From JBEKCP01 sp049509515 (lineage in GTDB: Bacteria; Planctomycetota; Planctomycetia; Pirellulales; Thermoguttaceae), in assembly GCA_049509515.1 (NCBI GenBank), contig JBEKZV010000016.1, positions 1-64,000 of the forward strand: DNA of 64,000 bases, written 5' to 3'. Made by a program: the position numbers and the translations under genes. Position 1 is the stretch's first letter. Each line of letters starts with the position of its first letter. The notes under the pieces were generated by a model. The model made no database searches and was not told the origin of the DNA. It saw only the letters and a program-made list of their open reading frames with translations. Positions 7,485-16,092 of this stretch are shown piece by piece.

Positions 7485-9959
7485 TCACTGGACGGTGATG
7501 ATGAACTTCCGAGTCGTCGTGCCGACCCGCTCCACGGAGGTGGAAAGCACTTTCTCGACGCCCCAGCCGAGGGCGTTCTGATCCAGCTTCCGCACCTGCC
7601 GGTCGATGGTGGCGGTTATCGCCACCTCGAACTTCCCCGCTGCGTCCGGGGTGCCCGAGAGCGCGCCCGTCGCCGCATCCAGCTTGAGCCAGCTCGGCCC
7701 CTGCTCCAAGGCGTACTTGGGCTTCTCGACGTTCCAGAAATTGGGGGTCTGCGGGCCGTGCAACCGCAGATCTCCCAGCGAGCGGTTGGCCAAGACCTGG
7801 CTGCGGTACTCGGCGCCGACTTTGGCCTGCACCGCCGGCGTGCCGTAGATCACCGGACGCGGCGCGGTCGCATAGTCCGACGGCCCGCTCCGCCGGCCCT
7901 GCTCGTCCACGGCGACCACGCGGTAGTAGGTCTTATTGGCTGCCGGCAGAGCAACCTCGCCGCCCAATACCGCCAGTTCCGTCGCCGTCGTCTCTGCGAT
8001 GAAGTTGGCCGGGAAGTGCGGCGGCAACTCCTTGGAGATGCCGGCGTTGACCTTGTACGGCACGTCGCTGACGGAGAAGCCCTGCTCGTCACTCCCGTAG
8101 ACCCGGAACTTCGCCGGCCGCCGGCCCGCCGGGTTGGGCTTCCACTTGAGGGTTCCCGCACCCTCACTCCGGTCGAAGTCCAAGGCTACCTCCACAGGAC
8201 AGCTCGGCCCGCGAGGCGTAAAGCTCCAAGTCTTGCTCCACGGCCCCCACACGCCCTTTTCGTTCTTCGCCCGCACGCGCCAGTAATACTGCTTGTCGGG
8301 CGTCACGAGGCCGAGGCAGGGCAGGGTGTATTGCGGCTTGCCCTTGTCCGCAGTGCGGGAGACGAGCTTGTCGAAGTTCGGCGAAAGCGGCCAGCGCATG
8401 TCCTGCCGATTGGAAAGCTCGAAGTGGTAGTCTGTGACCTTGTCCCCGCCGGCGTCCTGCGGGGCGTTCCAGCGGAAGACGATGCCGGTGCCCTCGGATT
8501 GGCCGGCGTCCGGCGGGTAGACCGCTGCCGGCGGCGATTCAGGCGGCGTGCTCGTCGAACGTTCTACCCACTCGTGGGTAATGCGCACCTTCCGCTCTCC
8601 GGTCGACTTGTCGGTGTACGTGAACGCATTCTCCCCGACGGTCATCTCCGGCAACGCCAGCAGGGCCATCTGCAGATCGTTGACAACCGCCAATCGCTTG
8701 AGCCTGGCCCCGCCGGAGAGCTGGCAGCGGAGCTGGTATTGGTAGCGTGGCGGGCCGTCGGTCGGAAAGAACTTGTCCAGGTTTTCCCCCACGTTCTCCC
8801 ACCGCTTGCCGTCCGCGGAGACCGCGAACTTGGCCCCGCTGCCTACCACCTCCAGCTTTCCGCCCACGAAGACATAGGGGCTGCGCATCGTCCAGAGGAT
8901 CGTGCCGGTCGTGCCTTCCTCCGCGCCCAGGCCCTCCGGGCCCGTGGCGATGTTCTCCAGCCTGGCCGCGCCTTTCTTCCAGAGGTCTGCGCCGAAGTCC
9001 GGCCGGTACTCCCAGAGACCGTTGCAGACGGTGTCCGGGTAGTTGGGCTGCATGCTCTTCCACATGTACTTGGGCGGGCTCAAATGCCCCCAGCGCCAGA
9101 CCAGCGCCTCGCCCGGACGAAGCGTCATGCTCATGGTCGTGTCTTCCTTGCACCTCCGCTCGCCCTTGATCGGGTCTTCGCACACGAACATGGCCGCCTC
9201 CTCCTCGTCCCGGGCGCGGCTGTCGGCCAGGAGAATGCCCAGCGTGTGCGTCCGCTTCACCAGGTCGTGGTCCCGCGCCAATTCCCGGTCGCTGGCCAGC
9301 GTCTCGTTGTCCCGCAGCAGGTAGATCATGTCCAGGTCTCCGTCCATCACGTGCCAGCCGCCGTCGTAGGCGGCTTGAGCGATCGCGTGCGACACCAAAC
9401 GGACCGGGGCGCCCTTGAGGCCCGCCCTCCGCCACAACCCGCCCATGATGATGGCGTCGCTGCCGCACGGGTTGTGCCCGTAAGTGTTGAACACCTTCAC
9501 CGGGTCACCGGTCTCCTGGCCGTCTCCGGCACGATGAAACCGCTGCCGGATCTGCTGGAACCAGAGCGCCATGGCCTTGTCGCGGTCGCTCATGCCCGGG
9601 GTGACGGCGGCGGCCACGATCTCGTCCATGTTGCGGAAGTTGTTCCGTCCGTTGGAGAGCCAAGGATCGACCAGGTCGGACCGGCCCACGTTCTCCATCC
9701 GCACCGCGCGGTTGGACTGCCACGTTTGCTCGATGGCGCCCTCCCTGGCCATCCCGCAGCCGATCGGCGTCCGGCAGTTCGTGCCGTCCATGGTGCCGCC
9801 GTGGACGACGGTGTACGCGTGCTCGCCCTTGGCGACCTCTTCGACGTGGCGCTTGGCGACGTCGCCCGGCTGGGCCTTCGAGGCCCAGGGCTCCAGCGCC
9901 GCGTCCGCGCCCGGCGAAAGCAAAAGGGCCGTCGTCATGAGAAACAGGATGTTGTACAT
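7485..9959 (-). CDS. Secreted transglutaminase-fold protein with FnIII and Ig-like domains
   Basis: An 824-residue protein with signal peptide (MYNILFLMTTALLLSPGADA). Residues about 100-260 show a transglutaminase/cysteine-protease core: GHNPCGSDAIIMGG near 165 supplies the cysteine, GGWHVMDGD near 200 the histidine and aspartate, in the usual order and spacing. Around 480-570 is a fibronectin type III module (YHFELSNRQDMRWPLSPN, YYWRVRAKNEKG), around 590-690 a second such module, and about 710-820 a putative Ig (He_PIG-like) domain with GPSWLKLDAATGALSGTP. Large secreted proteins of this kind are common and uncharacterised in planctomycetes. The catalytic residues suggest a protein-crosslinking, amide-cleaving or glycan-lyase activity; which one cannot be told. 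It is the last gene of a minus-strand run and faces the DUF4838 gene. Confidence 0.75.
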   Translation of the reverse strand: MYNILFLMTTALLLSPGADAALEPWASKAQPGDVAKRHVEEVAKGEHAYTVVHGGTMDGTNCRTPIGCGMAREGAIEQTWQSNRAVRMENVGRSDLVDPWLSNGRNNFRNMDEIVAAAVTPGMSDRDKAMALWFQQIRQRFHRAGDGQETGDPVKVFNTYGHNPCGSDAIIMGGLWRRAGLKGAPVRLVSHAIAQAAYDGGWHVMDGDLDMIYLLRDNETLASDRELARDHDLVKRTHTLGILLADSRARDEEEAAMFVCEDPIKGERRCKEDTTMSMTLRPGEALVWRWGHLSPPKYMWKSMQPNYPDTVCNGLWEYRPDFGADLWKKGAARLENIATGPEGLGAEEGTTGTILWTMRSPYVFVGGKLEVVGSGAKFAVSADGKRWENVGENLDKFFPTDGPPRYQYQLRCQLSGGARLKRLAVVNDLQMALLALPEMTVGENAFTYTDKSTGERKVRITHEWVERSTSTPPESPPAAVYPPDAGQSEGTGIVFRWNAPQDAGGDKVTDYHFELSNRQDMRWPLSPNFDKLVSRTADKGKPQYTLPCLGLVTPDKQYYWRVRAKNEKGVWGPWSKTWSFTPRGPSCPVEVALDFDRSEGAGTLKWKPNPAGRRPAKFRVYGSDEQGFSVSDVPYKVNAGISKELPPHFPANFIAETTATELAVLGGEVALPAANKTYYRVVAVDEQGRRSGPSDYATAPRPVIYGTPAVQAKVGAEYRSQVLANRSLGDLRLHGPQTPNFWNVEKPKYALEQGPSWLKLDAATGALSGTPDAAGKFEVAITATIDRQVRKLDQNALGWGVEKVLSTSVERVGTTTRKFIITVQ

Positions 9960-10043
9960 GGCATTTGCTCCTAGAGGTTGTTGGTCGTGTCCGTTGTGTT
10001 TCCTGCGGCGCCGGAAGCGGCCGCTTTCGGCGCCCGCAGCGGC

Positions 10044-11327
10044 TTAGGGTGCCCCGGCCGAGGGTCGGCGAACCTCCTTCGCGAAAGGCAGCGGAACGAA
10101 GCGGCGGTAAACATAGTACAGCACGTGGAAGGAACAGCCGATGGCGATGGCCGCCACGGCGTTGATCATCAAAACCGCGACGGCCGTCCCGACGAACGCG
10201 GCGGCATCCACGAGTCGCATCTTGCCCAGACGCCTCCAGGTGCTCCAATCCAGCAGGCGGGCGCCCATCCAGGCCGTGACTCCCGCGAGCGCGGCCAACG
10301 GTATCTGGGCCAGAAACTGCGTACCCAAGGTCAGGAAGCCCACGAGGAACAGGGCATGGATGACGTTGGACGTCGCGGTGCTGGCGCCGCACTGCACGTT
10401 CGCCAGGCTCCGCGCGGCGATTCCGACGCTGGTGGGCGCTCCAAAGGTCCCGCCGATGAGATTCCCGATTCCGTAGGCCCCCAGTTCCATGTCGGCGTCG
10501 TGCTTCTTCATCAGCTTATGACGGCCGCGAAAGTGTTCCACCACCCGCGAGGTCATGAGCAGATTGACGGAAGATACGAAGGCCAGGCCGAAAGCCGCGG
10601 GGAGCACGTTCCACACATCCGACGACTCCCACTGAAATCCCAGCGGCGAGGGCAGGCCGGCGAATAAAGTGCCGACTTCCTTCTCGTGCCATCCAAAGAA
10701 CTTGCCCACCACCAGCGCCACCACGACTCCGAACAAGGGCGCCGGGCTGCGGGGGAGCCAATAAATCACCGTCGTGGCGATCACCACCACGGTCAAGGCC
10801 ACAATGAACGGTTGGACGCGCATCTGGCCGAGGTTTTGCACGACCTGCACCAGTTGCGCGAGCATCGACTCTTTCCATCCGCCCGCCGGCTTATCGAGCG
10901 CGAAGATGGTGCGCAACTGCGAGATGATCATCATGCCGCCGATCCCGCAGGAGAACCCGGCCACGACGGAGTGCGGCACTTTGGCGACGTGCCGGCCCAG
11001 GCGCAGAATACAAAAGGCCATCATCACGACGGAGGCGGAAATACAGAGCTTCGCCGCACCGGAGATTCCCTGGGCACGCACGGCCGCGGCGATGAAGGGA
11101 ACGGTCACGCTGGAAGTGCCGCCGATGAGCACGGGATTACGGCCCAACACCGCGCAGAAGGGAGCCGAGATGATCGAGGTATATACGCCCAGGATGGGCG
11201 GGAGTCCCATCAACGACGCCAGGGCCAAACCGTAAGGGAGGGCAATCAGCGAGGCGATCGCTCCACCCGACACGTCGCCGAGAAATCGCCTCCAGGTGTA
11301 CGCACGAAAGGTATTTGGCCAGAGCAA
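10044..11327 (-). CDS. SulP-family anion transporter without STAS domain
   Basis: A polytopic membrane protein of about 427 residues. The N-terminal part has the SulP signature (GDVSGGAIASLIALPYGLAL, GLPPILGVYTSIISAPFCAV, VLIGGTSSVTVPF) followed by about ten further hydrophobic segments. It ends soon after the last membrane span (VLYYVYRRFVPLPFAKEVRR), so the cytoplasmic STAS domain present in most SulP sulfate, bicarbonate or carboxylate carriers is missing. No ATG is available; I use TTG 11327, which follows GGGAG closely, but the start is uncertain. It lies 89 bases downstream of the exported DegT-family gene and is likely cotranscribed with it. Substrate unknown: sulfate, bicarbonate or an organic acid. 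Confidence 0.75.
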   Translation of the reverse strand: MLWPNTFRAYTWRRFLGDVSGGAIASLIALPYGLALASLMGLPPILGVYTSIISAPFCAVLGRNPVLIGGTSSVTVPFIAAAVRAQGISGAAKLCISASVVMMAFCILRLGRHVAKVPHSVVAGFSCGIGGMMIISQLRTIFALDKPAGGWKESMLAQLVQVVQNLGQMRVQPFIVALTVVVIATTVIYWLPRSPAPLFGVVVALVVGKFFGWHEKEVGTLFAGLPSPLGFQWESSDVWNVLPAAFGLAFVSSVNLLMTSRVVEHFRGRHKLMKKHDADMELGAYGIGNLIGGTFGAPTSVGIAARSLANVQCGASTATSNVIHALFLVGFLTLGTQFLAQIPLAALAGVTAWMGARLLDWSTWRRLGKMRLVDAAAFVGTAVAVLMINAVAAIAIGCSFHVLYYVYRRFVPLPFAKEVRRPSAGAP

Positions 11328-11416
11328 AATCTTCTCCCTCGGCTGCCGCACGCGCCCCGCGAGGCGGAAGCGCACGGCGCGCAGCTTCTTCCCAACCCGC
11401 CGCTCTTCCGCCTGCC

Positions 11417-12808
11417 CTAATGGACCAGTGCCGCGTACACTTTGCCGATGGCGGCGACGATGTCGTCCAGATCGCGGCCGGTATATTTCGGACCCACCGT
11501 AAGCGTCGCGGTTCGGTTGAAGATTTCCATCGAGCGTGGAACGCTCTCCGCGCCGTAACGAAGTTCCTTGCCGCGCGGCGAATTGAAGGACGGCCACGCC
11601 GGATGGGGGACGGCTTTGTTGGCGATGGGGGGCTGGGCCGGCAGGACCACGGCGGCGCTGGGCCGCTCCATCGGGACGTTCTCGGCCTTCATGGCTTTCA
11701 GGAATTGGTCGCGCAACGCCTGGCTCGACAACAACAAATCGACCGTGAGGTGGAGTTCGCCCGTCCAATCGTTGCTCCGCCGCATCTTGATGCCCGGGAT
11801 GCGCCTCACGCGCTCGATGACGTACCCTCCTCTGCGGCGCTGCTCCGCCAGGATGCCGTCGAGCTTCCGCACCTGGGCCAGCATCACGGCGCCCGTCATC
11901 TCGTTCATGCGGTAGTTGACTCCCATGAAATACGGCATGGCGCCCGTGCCCACCCGGGCCTGGGTGGGGGGCCGGAGCAGGCCCAGATCGTGAAAGCGGA
12001 CGGCGCGCTCGTACAACAGCGGGTCGTTGGTAACCACTGCGCCGCCCTCGCCCGCGGTGATCATCTTGTGGAGCTGAAAACTGAAGATTCCGATGTCGCC
12101 GATGGTCGAGGTGCGCTTGCCCTTGTACCGGCCCCCCGCACACTGCGCGGAATCTTCCAAGACCTTGATGTTGTGCCGCCCCGCCACCTCCATGACGGCG
12201 TCCATGTCGGCGGGCGCTCCGAACAGGTGTACGACCATGACCGCCTTGGTTTGCGGTGTGATCTTCCTTTCCAAATCCTTCGGATCGATGGCGAAGGAAT
12301 CGTCAACCTCGGCGAAAACCGGCAGGGCGCCGGTCATGAGAATGGTGTAGTAGCAGGAATACCAGGTCCAAGCGGGCAGAATCACCTCGTCGCCCGGCCC
12401 CACGCCCAGAGCCGTCAGGGCCGCGTGCAACGCCGCCGTCCCCGAGGTGATGCCGAGCACGTACTTGACACCCAGGAGTTGGGCAAACTCCTTTTCGAAG
12501 GTGGCCACTTTCGTGGGCTGCGGCCGGCCCTCCGGGCCGTACCAGCGGAACAAGCCGTGCGTCGAAATGGCCTCGTCCGCAAGGTCCTGTTCGTGGTGAT
12601 CGTAGAATTGGGACCCGGGGCACGAGGTGTTGAGTATCGCGGTGCGAACCGGCGCTGCCCCGTCCAAGGCCAGCCCCGTCTCCGTCCCCTTGGCCCCCTC
12701 CGCGCCCTTTGCGCCTGCGGCCCCGTCGAGCAACGGCAGCGAGGCGGCGACGGGAACCGCAGCGAGAAAAGTCCGGCGGCTGACTTTTTCCATGCCAGTT
12801 ATTCTCAT
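11417..12808 (-). CDS. Tat-exported DegT/DnrJ/EryC1/StrS-family PLP protein
   Basis: A 463-residue fold-type I PLP enzyme. GITSGTAALHAAL, EVILPAWTWYS and the PLP-lysine motif FQLHKMITAGEGG (Lys near 248) match sugar aminotransferases of the DegT/ArnB group, so catalytic competence is likely. What is odd is the N-terminus: MEKVSRRTFLAAVPVAASLPLL is a twin-arginine signal, whereas family members normally act in the cytoplasm on nucleotide sugars. ATG 12808 is preceded at good distance by AAGGGAGGA, so the signal is really translated. A folded, cofactor-loaded enzyme is exactly what Tat exports, so a periplasmic PLP enzyme acting on free or polymeric sugars is plausible. It is followed by the SulP gene. 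Confidence 0.85.
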   Translation of the reverse strand: MRITGMEKVSRRTFLAAVPVAASLPLLDGAAGAKGAEGAKGTETGLALDGAAPVRTAILNTSCPGSQFYDHHEQDLADEAISTHGLFRWYGPEGRPQPTKVATFEKEFAQLLGVKYVLGITSGTAALHAALTALGVGPGDEVILPAWTWYSCYYTILMTGALPVFAEVDDSFAIDPKDLERKITPQTKAVMVVHLFGAPADMDAVMEVAGRHNIKVLEDSAQCAGGRYKGKRTSTIGDIGIFSFQLHKMITAGEGGAVVTNDPLLYERAVRFHDLGLLRPPTQARVGTGAMPYFMGVNYRMNEMTGAVMLAQVRKLDGILAEQRRRGGYVIERVRRIPGIKMRRSNDWTGELHLTVDLLLSSQALRDQFLKAMKAENVPMERPSAAVVLPAQPPIANKAVPHPAWPSFNSPRGKELRYGAESVPRSMEIFNRTATLTVGPKYTGRDLDDIVAAIGKVYAALVH

Positions 12809-13226
12809 GATGTTCCTCCCTTGCAGGCTATCGAAAGCGGTGTTGGTTCGCGGGGTTCGTGCATTTGTAATGCCTGTCGGAACCTCCGGAACCTCTCGGC
12901 GGCGGGCCGACGACTGCGATCTTGATCCGTGGAATCCGGCTTGTCAAGCCCCCCAAGCATCTGCCCAACAATCTGCCGGAACTCCGCTGCGCGCACCACT
13001 GCGTCGGCGCCACCGTTCGCACCCATGCCTGCGTACAGAATCATCACCGCAGATTCCGCTTGCCATTAGGGCCGACATCGTAGCACCACAGTGTGTCGTG
13101 ATACCGGAGGTTTGTCAGGCCCTTCAATTCATAGCGGATTTCCCCGGATTTCCAATCCGGGCACAGCCAGGATTTGTGCTTCTTGCCGGGACGATCTGTC
13201 GGTTCTTCATGGCCAACGAGGCTCCA
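12809..13226. other. Intergenic stretch between two minus-strand genes
   Basis: No convincing gene. A perfect hairpin CCCGGATT-TCC-AATCCGGG lies at 13143-13161, about 66 bases past the stop of the GH5-like gene; it lacks a T-run, so it is at most a weak terminator. The part next to 12808 holds the ribosome binding site of the DegT-family gene. An 80-codon reading frame at 12805-13047 has no recognisable features. Confidence 0.5.
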
Positions 13227-15392
13227 TCAATGGCTCACGGAAACGACGTACCAGGTTGTAGGATGCTCGCCCAGAGGCAACTTCCAGCCTTCCTCACCCT
13301 TGAGCCCCTTGACCTCCGGGCCGAGGGGGCGGCCCGCGCCGTCCAAGGGCCTGGCCGTCACCGCGGTCGGTTTCTCCAGGTTCCGCAGCACCACGGCGCC
13401 GGTAACCGGCTCAATGCAAGGCGGCGGCGATCCCCACTTCTCCAGCGTCTTCCGACCGGCGGCCCAGCGCATCGCCGTGTTGCTCACGCGGGCGGTTGCC
13501 GTCAGCAGGAGCGTACACGCTCGCGGAATCGGCTGGTCGTCCAAGGCGCTCAGCGTGATTGCCGAGAACGGGGGATCAGCCTGGACCGACAGGTTCGCGG
13601 TCTTCTGCGGATTGTCCTTGCAGAACCCGACCAGGGCCTGGGAATGCGCGGTGTCGATGCTCACCAGCCCGTGCTTGGCGGAAGCCCCGGACCAGTTCAG
13701 CTCGCGAGTGTCGGAGATGATCGGATCGTCCGGCCCGCTGGCCAAGCGGCCCGTGGGCGGACCGTCCAGGGAGGTTATCCGCATGGCATGGATCAAGGGC
13801 AACGCCAGGGGAAAGCCCGGCGTGAAGTAGGGACCCTCTCGCCACGGCAACCGGAGACTTTCGTAGACCTGTTCGGTGCTGTAGGATCTTCCGACCGTCT
13901 CCACCGCGGGGCGGACATCTCTGCGGGCGAAGATCAGGGCCCCCGCGGCGAGTTGGGTCATCTTGACCGGATCAAGGCCCAGATCGAAATGGCCGATGGC
14001 CCGCGCCGGCTCGCCAAGGAGGTGGTCGTGGGCCAGCGTGTACCAGAAGATCCCGTCCCAGTCGTGCAGGGCGGCGTAGGCGGCCAGGATGGGAATCCCC
14101 TCGCAGGCATACTCGTTCGGAAACGGATGGTTGACCTCGGAGACTGTGTAGGGCTTACCGGCCACGGCCGCGCGCGACAGTTGGACCACGGTCGAGTGCA
14201 GGGGGTCGTTGACCATCGGCGTGTTGGGGATATCGAAGCCGGTCTGTCGCCCCGTGGCAGGGTCGGTCGGGTAGTGGGGATGCTGCCAATAGACGTGCCC
14301 GTCCACCGCATCCAGCCGAGCGGTCGAGGTGAGCAACGGATAGCCGCTCTGGCCGTGATTGTGGTCAGCGGTGCCAACCAGAAGCGGCTTGACCCGCAGT
14401 TCCTCCCGCAGGTAGCGGACCATCTGGTCGAACCAGCAGCGTTCCAGGTCCATGTAGAAGGAGGCCTCGGTGTGAAACCGCTCCTTGGGAGCCGCAGCGA
14501 ACTCGGCCGGCGTCAATCGGGCAATGGCGTCCTCGCCGGAGAGGTTGCAGGCGGCCCGCAGGCGGCGGAGGGCCTCGGGCGAAAGACGCGCGCGGAGCCA
14601 GCGGTTGTAACGCTCGGTCAGGTCTTTCTCGTAACTGGCCGGAATGTCGGTCCAGGTGCCGGGATTCTTTCGCGTGTTCTTGCCCAGCAGTCGGCCGCTG
14701 AACCAGGACTCGACCAGCGAGTTCTTGTTGAGCAACTCGACGACGGCTACCGCCGGCTCGTGCCGGTACTGGCTGCCCGTGTAGAGGTTGCGATGGGTGA
14801 GCAGTTGCCGGGCATACTCCTTCTGAAGCTCGATCAGCCGGGGATCGAAGTAAGTGAGGGCCTTGGCGAAGCCCAGAAGGTCGGGGTCGCGGACCCCGTC
14901 CCCGGCCTTGTAGGTGCGGCCAACGTTCAGGTTGAGGTCCGTGTAGATTCCCCGCTTCTTCAGTTGGGCGACGAAGAAGTCCAGGCGGTCCAACTGGGCC
15001 GGGTCCAGGGCGCGGGTATCGTCGCGGCCGGCGTCGATGAGCCCTTGAGGGGCCGGACGATCGAGGAAGTGCAGCCGGACACAATTGATCCCATAGCGCG
15101 CCAGGTGGGCCGCCAAGAGCGGTGCCGCGTCTTTGGAAGGAAGGGTTGCCCTCCCCGTGATGTTCACTCCCCAGATACGCAACCGGCTGCCGGAGGGCAG
15201 TAGCAGATGTCCGCCCGAAGCCCGCACGAAACCATCCTTGCCCGCGGGTGGGTCGAGGAGAAAAGCCACGCTCGCGGGGGAATCCGGCGGGCTGTTCCAG
15301 TCCACCGAGAATGGCCTGAACTCGGGTTCGCCACCGATCGCCCCGCCGCCGAGCATTCCGGCAAGAACAAGCACCCACGTCCGGTTCCTCAT
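13227..15392 (-). CDS. GH5-like (clan GH-A) glycoside hydrolase, altered acid/base motif
   Basis: A 721-residue secreted protein (signal peptide MRNRTWVLVLAGMLGGGAIGG). A beta-strand N-terminal part leads into a TIM barrel beginning LRIWGVNITG and YGINCVRLHFLD, typical of GH5-like enzymes of planctomycetes and verrucomicrobia. The nucleophile motif TVSEVNHPF (Glu 419) is present. The strand-4 acid/base motif, normally NE-N, reads VVELLNKNSL, with Lys 223 where a glutamate is expected (AAG for GAG). The C-terminal about 150 residues form a beta-sandwich. It may therefore be inactive, a binding protein, or use another residue. It is upstream of the DegT-family and SulP genes on the same strand, 418 bases away. 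Confidence 0.75.
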   Translation of the reverse strand: MRNRTWVLVLAGMLGGGAIGGEPEFRPFSVDWNSPPDSPASVAFLLDPPAGKDGFVRASGGHLLLPSGSRLRIWGVNITGRATLPSKDAAPLLAAHLARYGINCVRLHFLDRPAPQGLIDAGRDDTRALDPAQLDRLDFFVAQLKKRGIYTDLNLNVGRTYKAGDGVRDPDLLGFAKALTYFDPRLIELQKEYARQLLTHRNLYTGSQYRHEPAVAVVELLNKNSLVESWFSGRLLGKNTRKNPGTWTDIPASYEKDLTERYNRWLRARLSPEALRRLRAACNLSGEDAIARLTPAEFAAAPKERFHTEASFYMDLERCWFDQMVRYLREELRVKPLLVGTADHNHGQSGYPLLTSTARLDAVDGHVYWQHPHYPTDPATGRQTGFDIPNTPMVNDPLHSTVVQLSRAAVAGKPYTVSEVNHPFPNEYACEGIPILAAYAALHDWDGIFWYTLAHDHLLGEPARAIGHFDLGLDPVKMTQLAAGALIFARRDVRPAVETVGRSYSTEQVYESLRLPWREGPYFTPGFPLALPLIHAMRITSLDGPPTGRLASGPDDPIISDTRELNWSGASAKHGLVSIDTAHSQALVGFCKDNPQKTANLSVQADPPFSAITLSALDDQPIPRACTLLLTATARVSNTAMRWAAGRKTLEKWGSPPPCIEPVTGAVVLRNLEKPTAVTARPLDGAGRPLGPEVKGLKGEEGWKLPLGEHPTTWYVVSVSH

Positions 15393-15473
15393 ACTCTCGT
15401 CTCCCAGAAGAGCAAATCCTCTAGTGTTCCCCCCTCCGGGAGAGGGGATCTCGTGAGATAGCTTCTTAGACCA

Positions 15474-15935
15474 CTACGGCGCTGTGCCGTTTGTCCCGCG
15501 GGGGCCGAGGACCTCCGCGATCCGGCGGGCGGCCGCTCCGCTGTGCATCGCGGCCTCAAACTCCGCCACGTCGGCGTAGATCTCGTGACTGAGGAATTTC
15601 ACCGCCCAGTTGTGCCCCAACGGGCTGATCGTGATTACCGCCGCCCCGTGCTGGTGGGCCTCCCACATCTCGATGGCCGTGCCCATCGAGGCCTCCGGCA
15701 CGAAGGCCAGCAAGACGTCGATCTGGCGACACATCAAATTGTGGCGGAAGAACACCTCGCGGCCGGTCGGCTTGTCGTAGCCCAGGGAGCCCTTGTGCTG
15801 GGCCAGGGGATCGTAGATGTCCGCGGCGGGGAAATGCGCGCGGACCGACTGGGTGATCCGCTGGCGGTAGTCCTGGTTGTGGATCTTGGCCGCCGTGTGC
15901 GACCCCTGCATGATGCCGGCGATGAAGAAACGCAT
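15474..15935 (-). CDS. Nucleoside 2-deoxyribosyltransferase-like protein
   Basis: A 153-residue protein with a Rossmann-like fold of the nucleoside 2-deoxyribosyltransferase superfamily: the opening FFIAGIMQGS matches the F/Y-x-A-G/A-x-F/M strand-loop, and IDVLLAFVPEASMGTAIEMWEAHQHG carries the conserved D-x-x-x-A and G-T-x-x-E of the active site, the glutamate being the nucleophile in characterised enzymes. The family moves deoxyribose between bases or hydrolyses nucleotides; some planctomycete members are only distantly related, so the substrate is open. ATG 15935 is chosen because the sequence upstream is the palindromic repeat 15991-16073, which a longer start at 16130 would translate into low-complexity sequence. 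Confidence 0.7.
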   Translation of the reverse strand: MRFFIAGIMQGSHTAAKIHNQDYRQRITQSVRAHFPAADIYDPLAQHKGSLGYDKPTGREVFFRHNLMCRQIDVLLAFVPEASMGTAIEMWEAHQHGAAVITISPLGHNWAVKFLSHEIYADVAEFEAAMHSGAAARRIAEVLGPRGTNGTAP

Positions 15936-15990
15936 GGCGGGGCCCTGCTCCTCTCGATGATACTCGCCGCTTGTCCCCGAAACCGGTTTT

Positions 15991-16073
15991 GGGTCTTTGG
16001 TCTTAGGTCTTGGTTCCAAGACCTGAGGACTTAGGTCTTGGGCCTTGGTGCCAAGTCCTAAGACCAAAGACCC
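15991..16073. repeat. 83-base hairpin with nested repeats between two genes
   Basis: Arms 15991-16013 and 16051-16073 are reverse complements with 22 of 23 matches. The loop holds further copies of the word TTAGGTCTTGG and its complement. The element is 20 bases past the stop of the methyltransferase gene and about 55 bases before the next start on the same strand, so it could be an RNA processing or termination signal as well as a repeat. Confidence 0.8.
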
Positions 16074-16092
16074 AAGACCCAAATCCTGAGAC

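Noticed and set aside
12805..13047. 80-codon minus-strand frame upstream of the exported PLP gene
   Set aside because: No ribosome binding site, no family resemblance, composition like non-coding sequence, and it overlaps the leader of the next gene.
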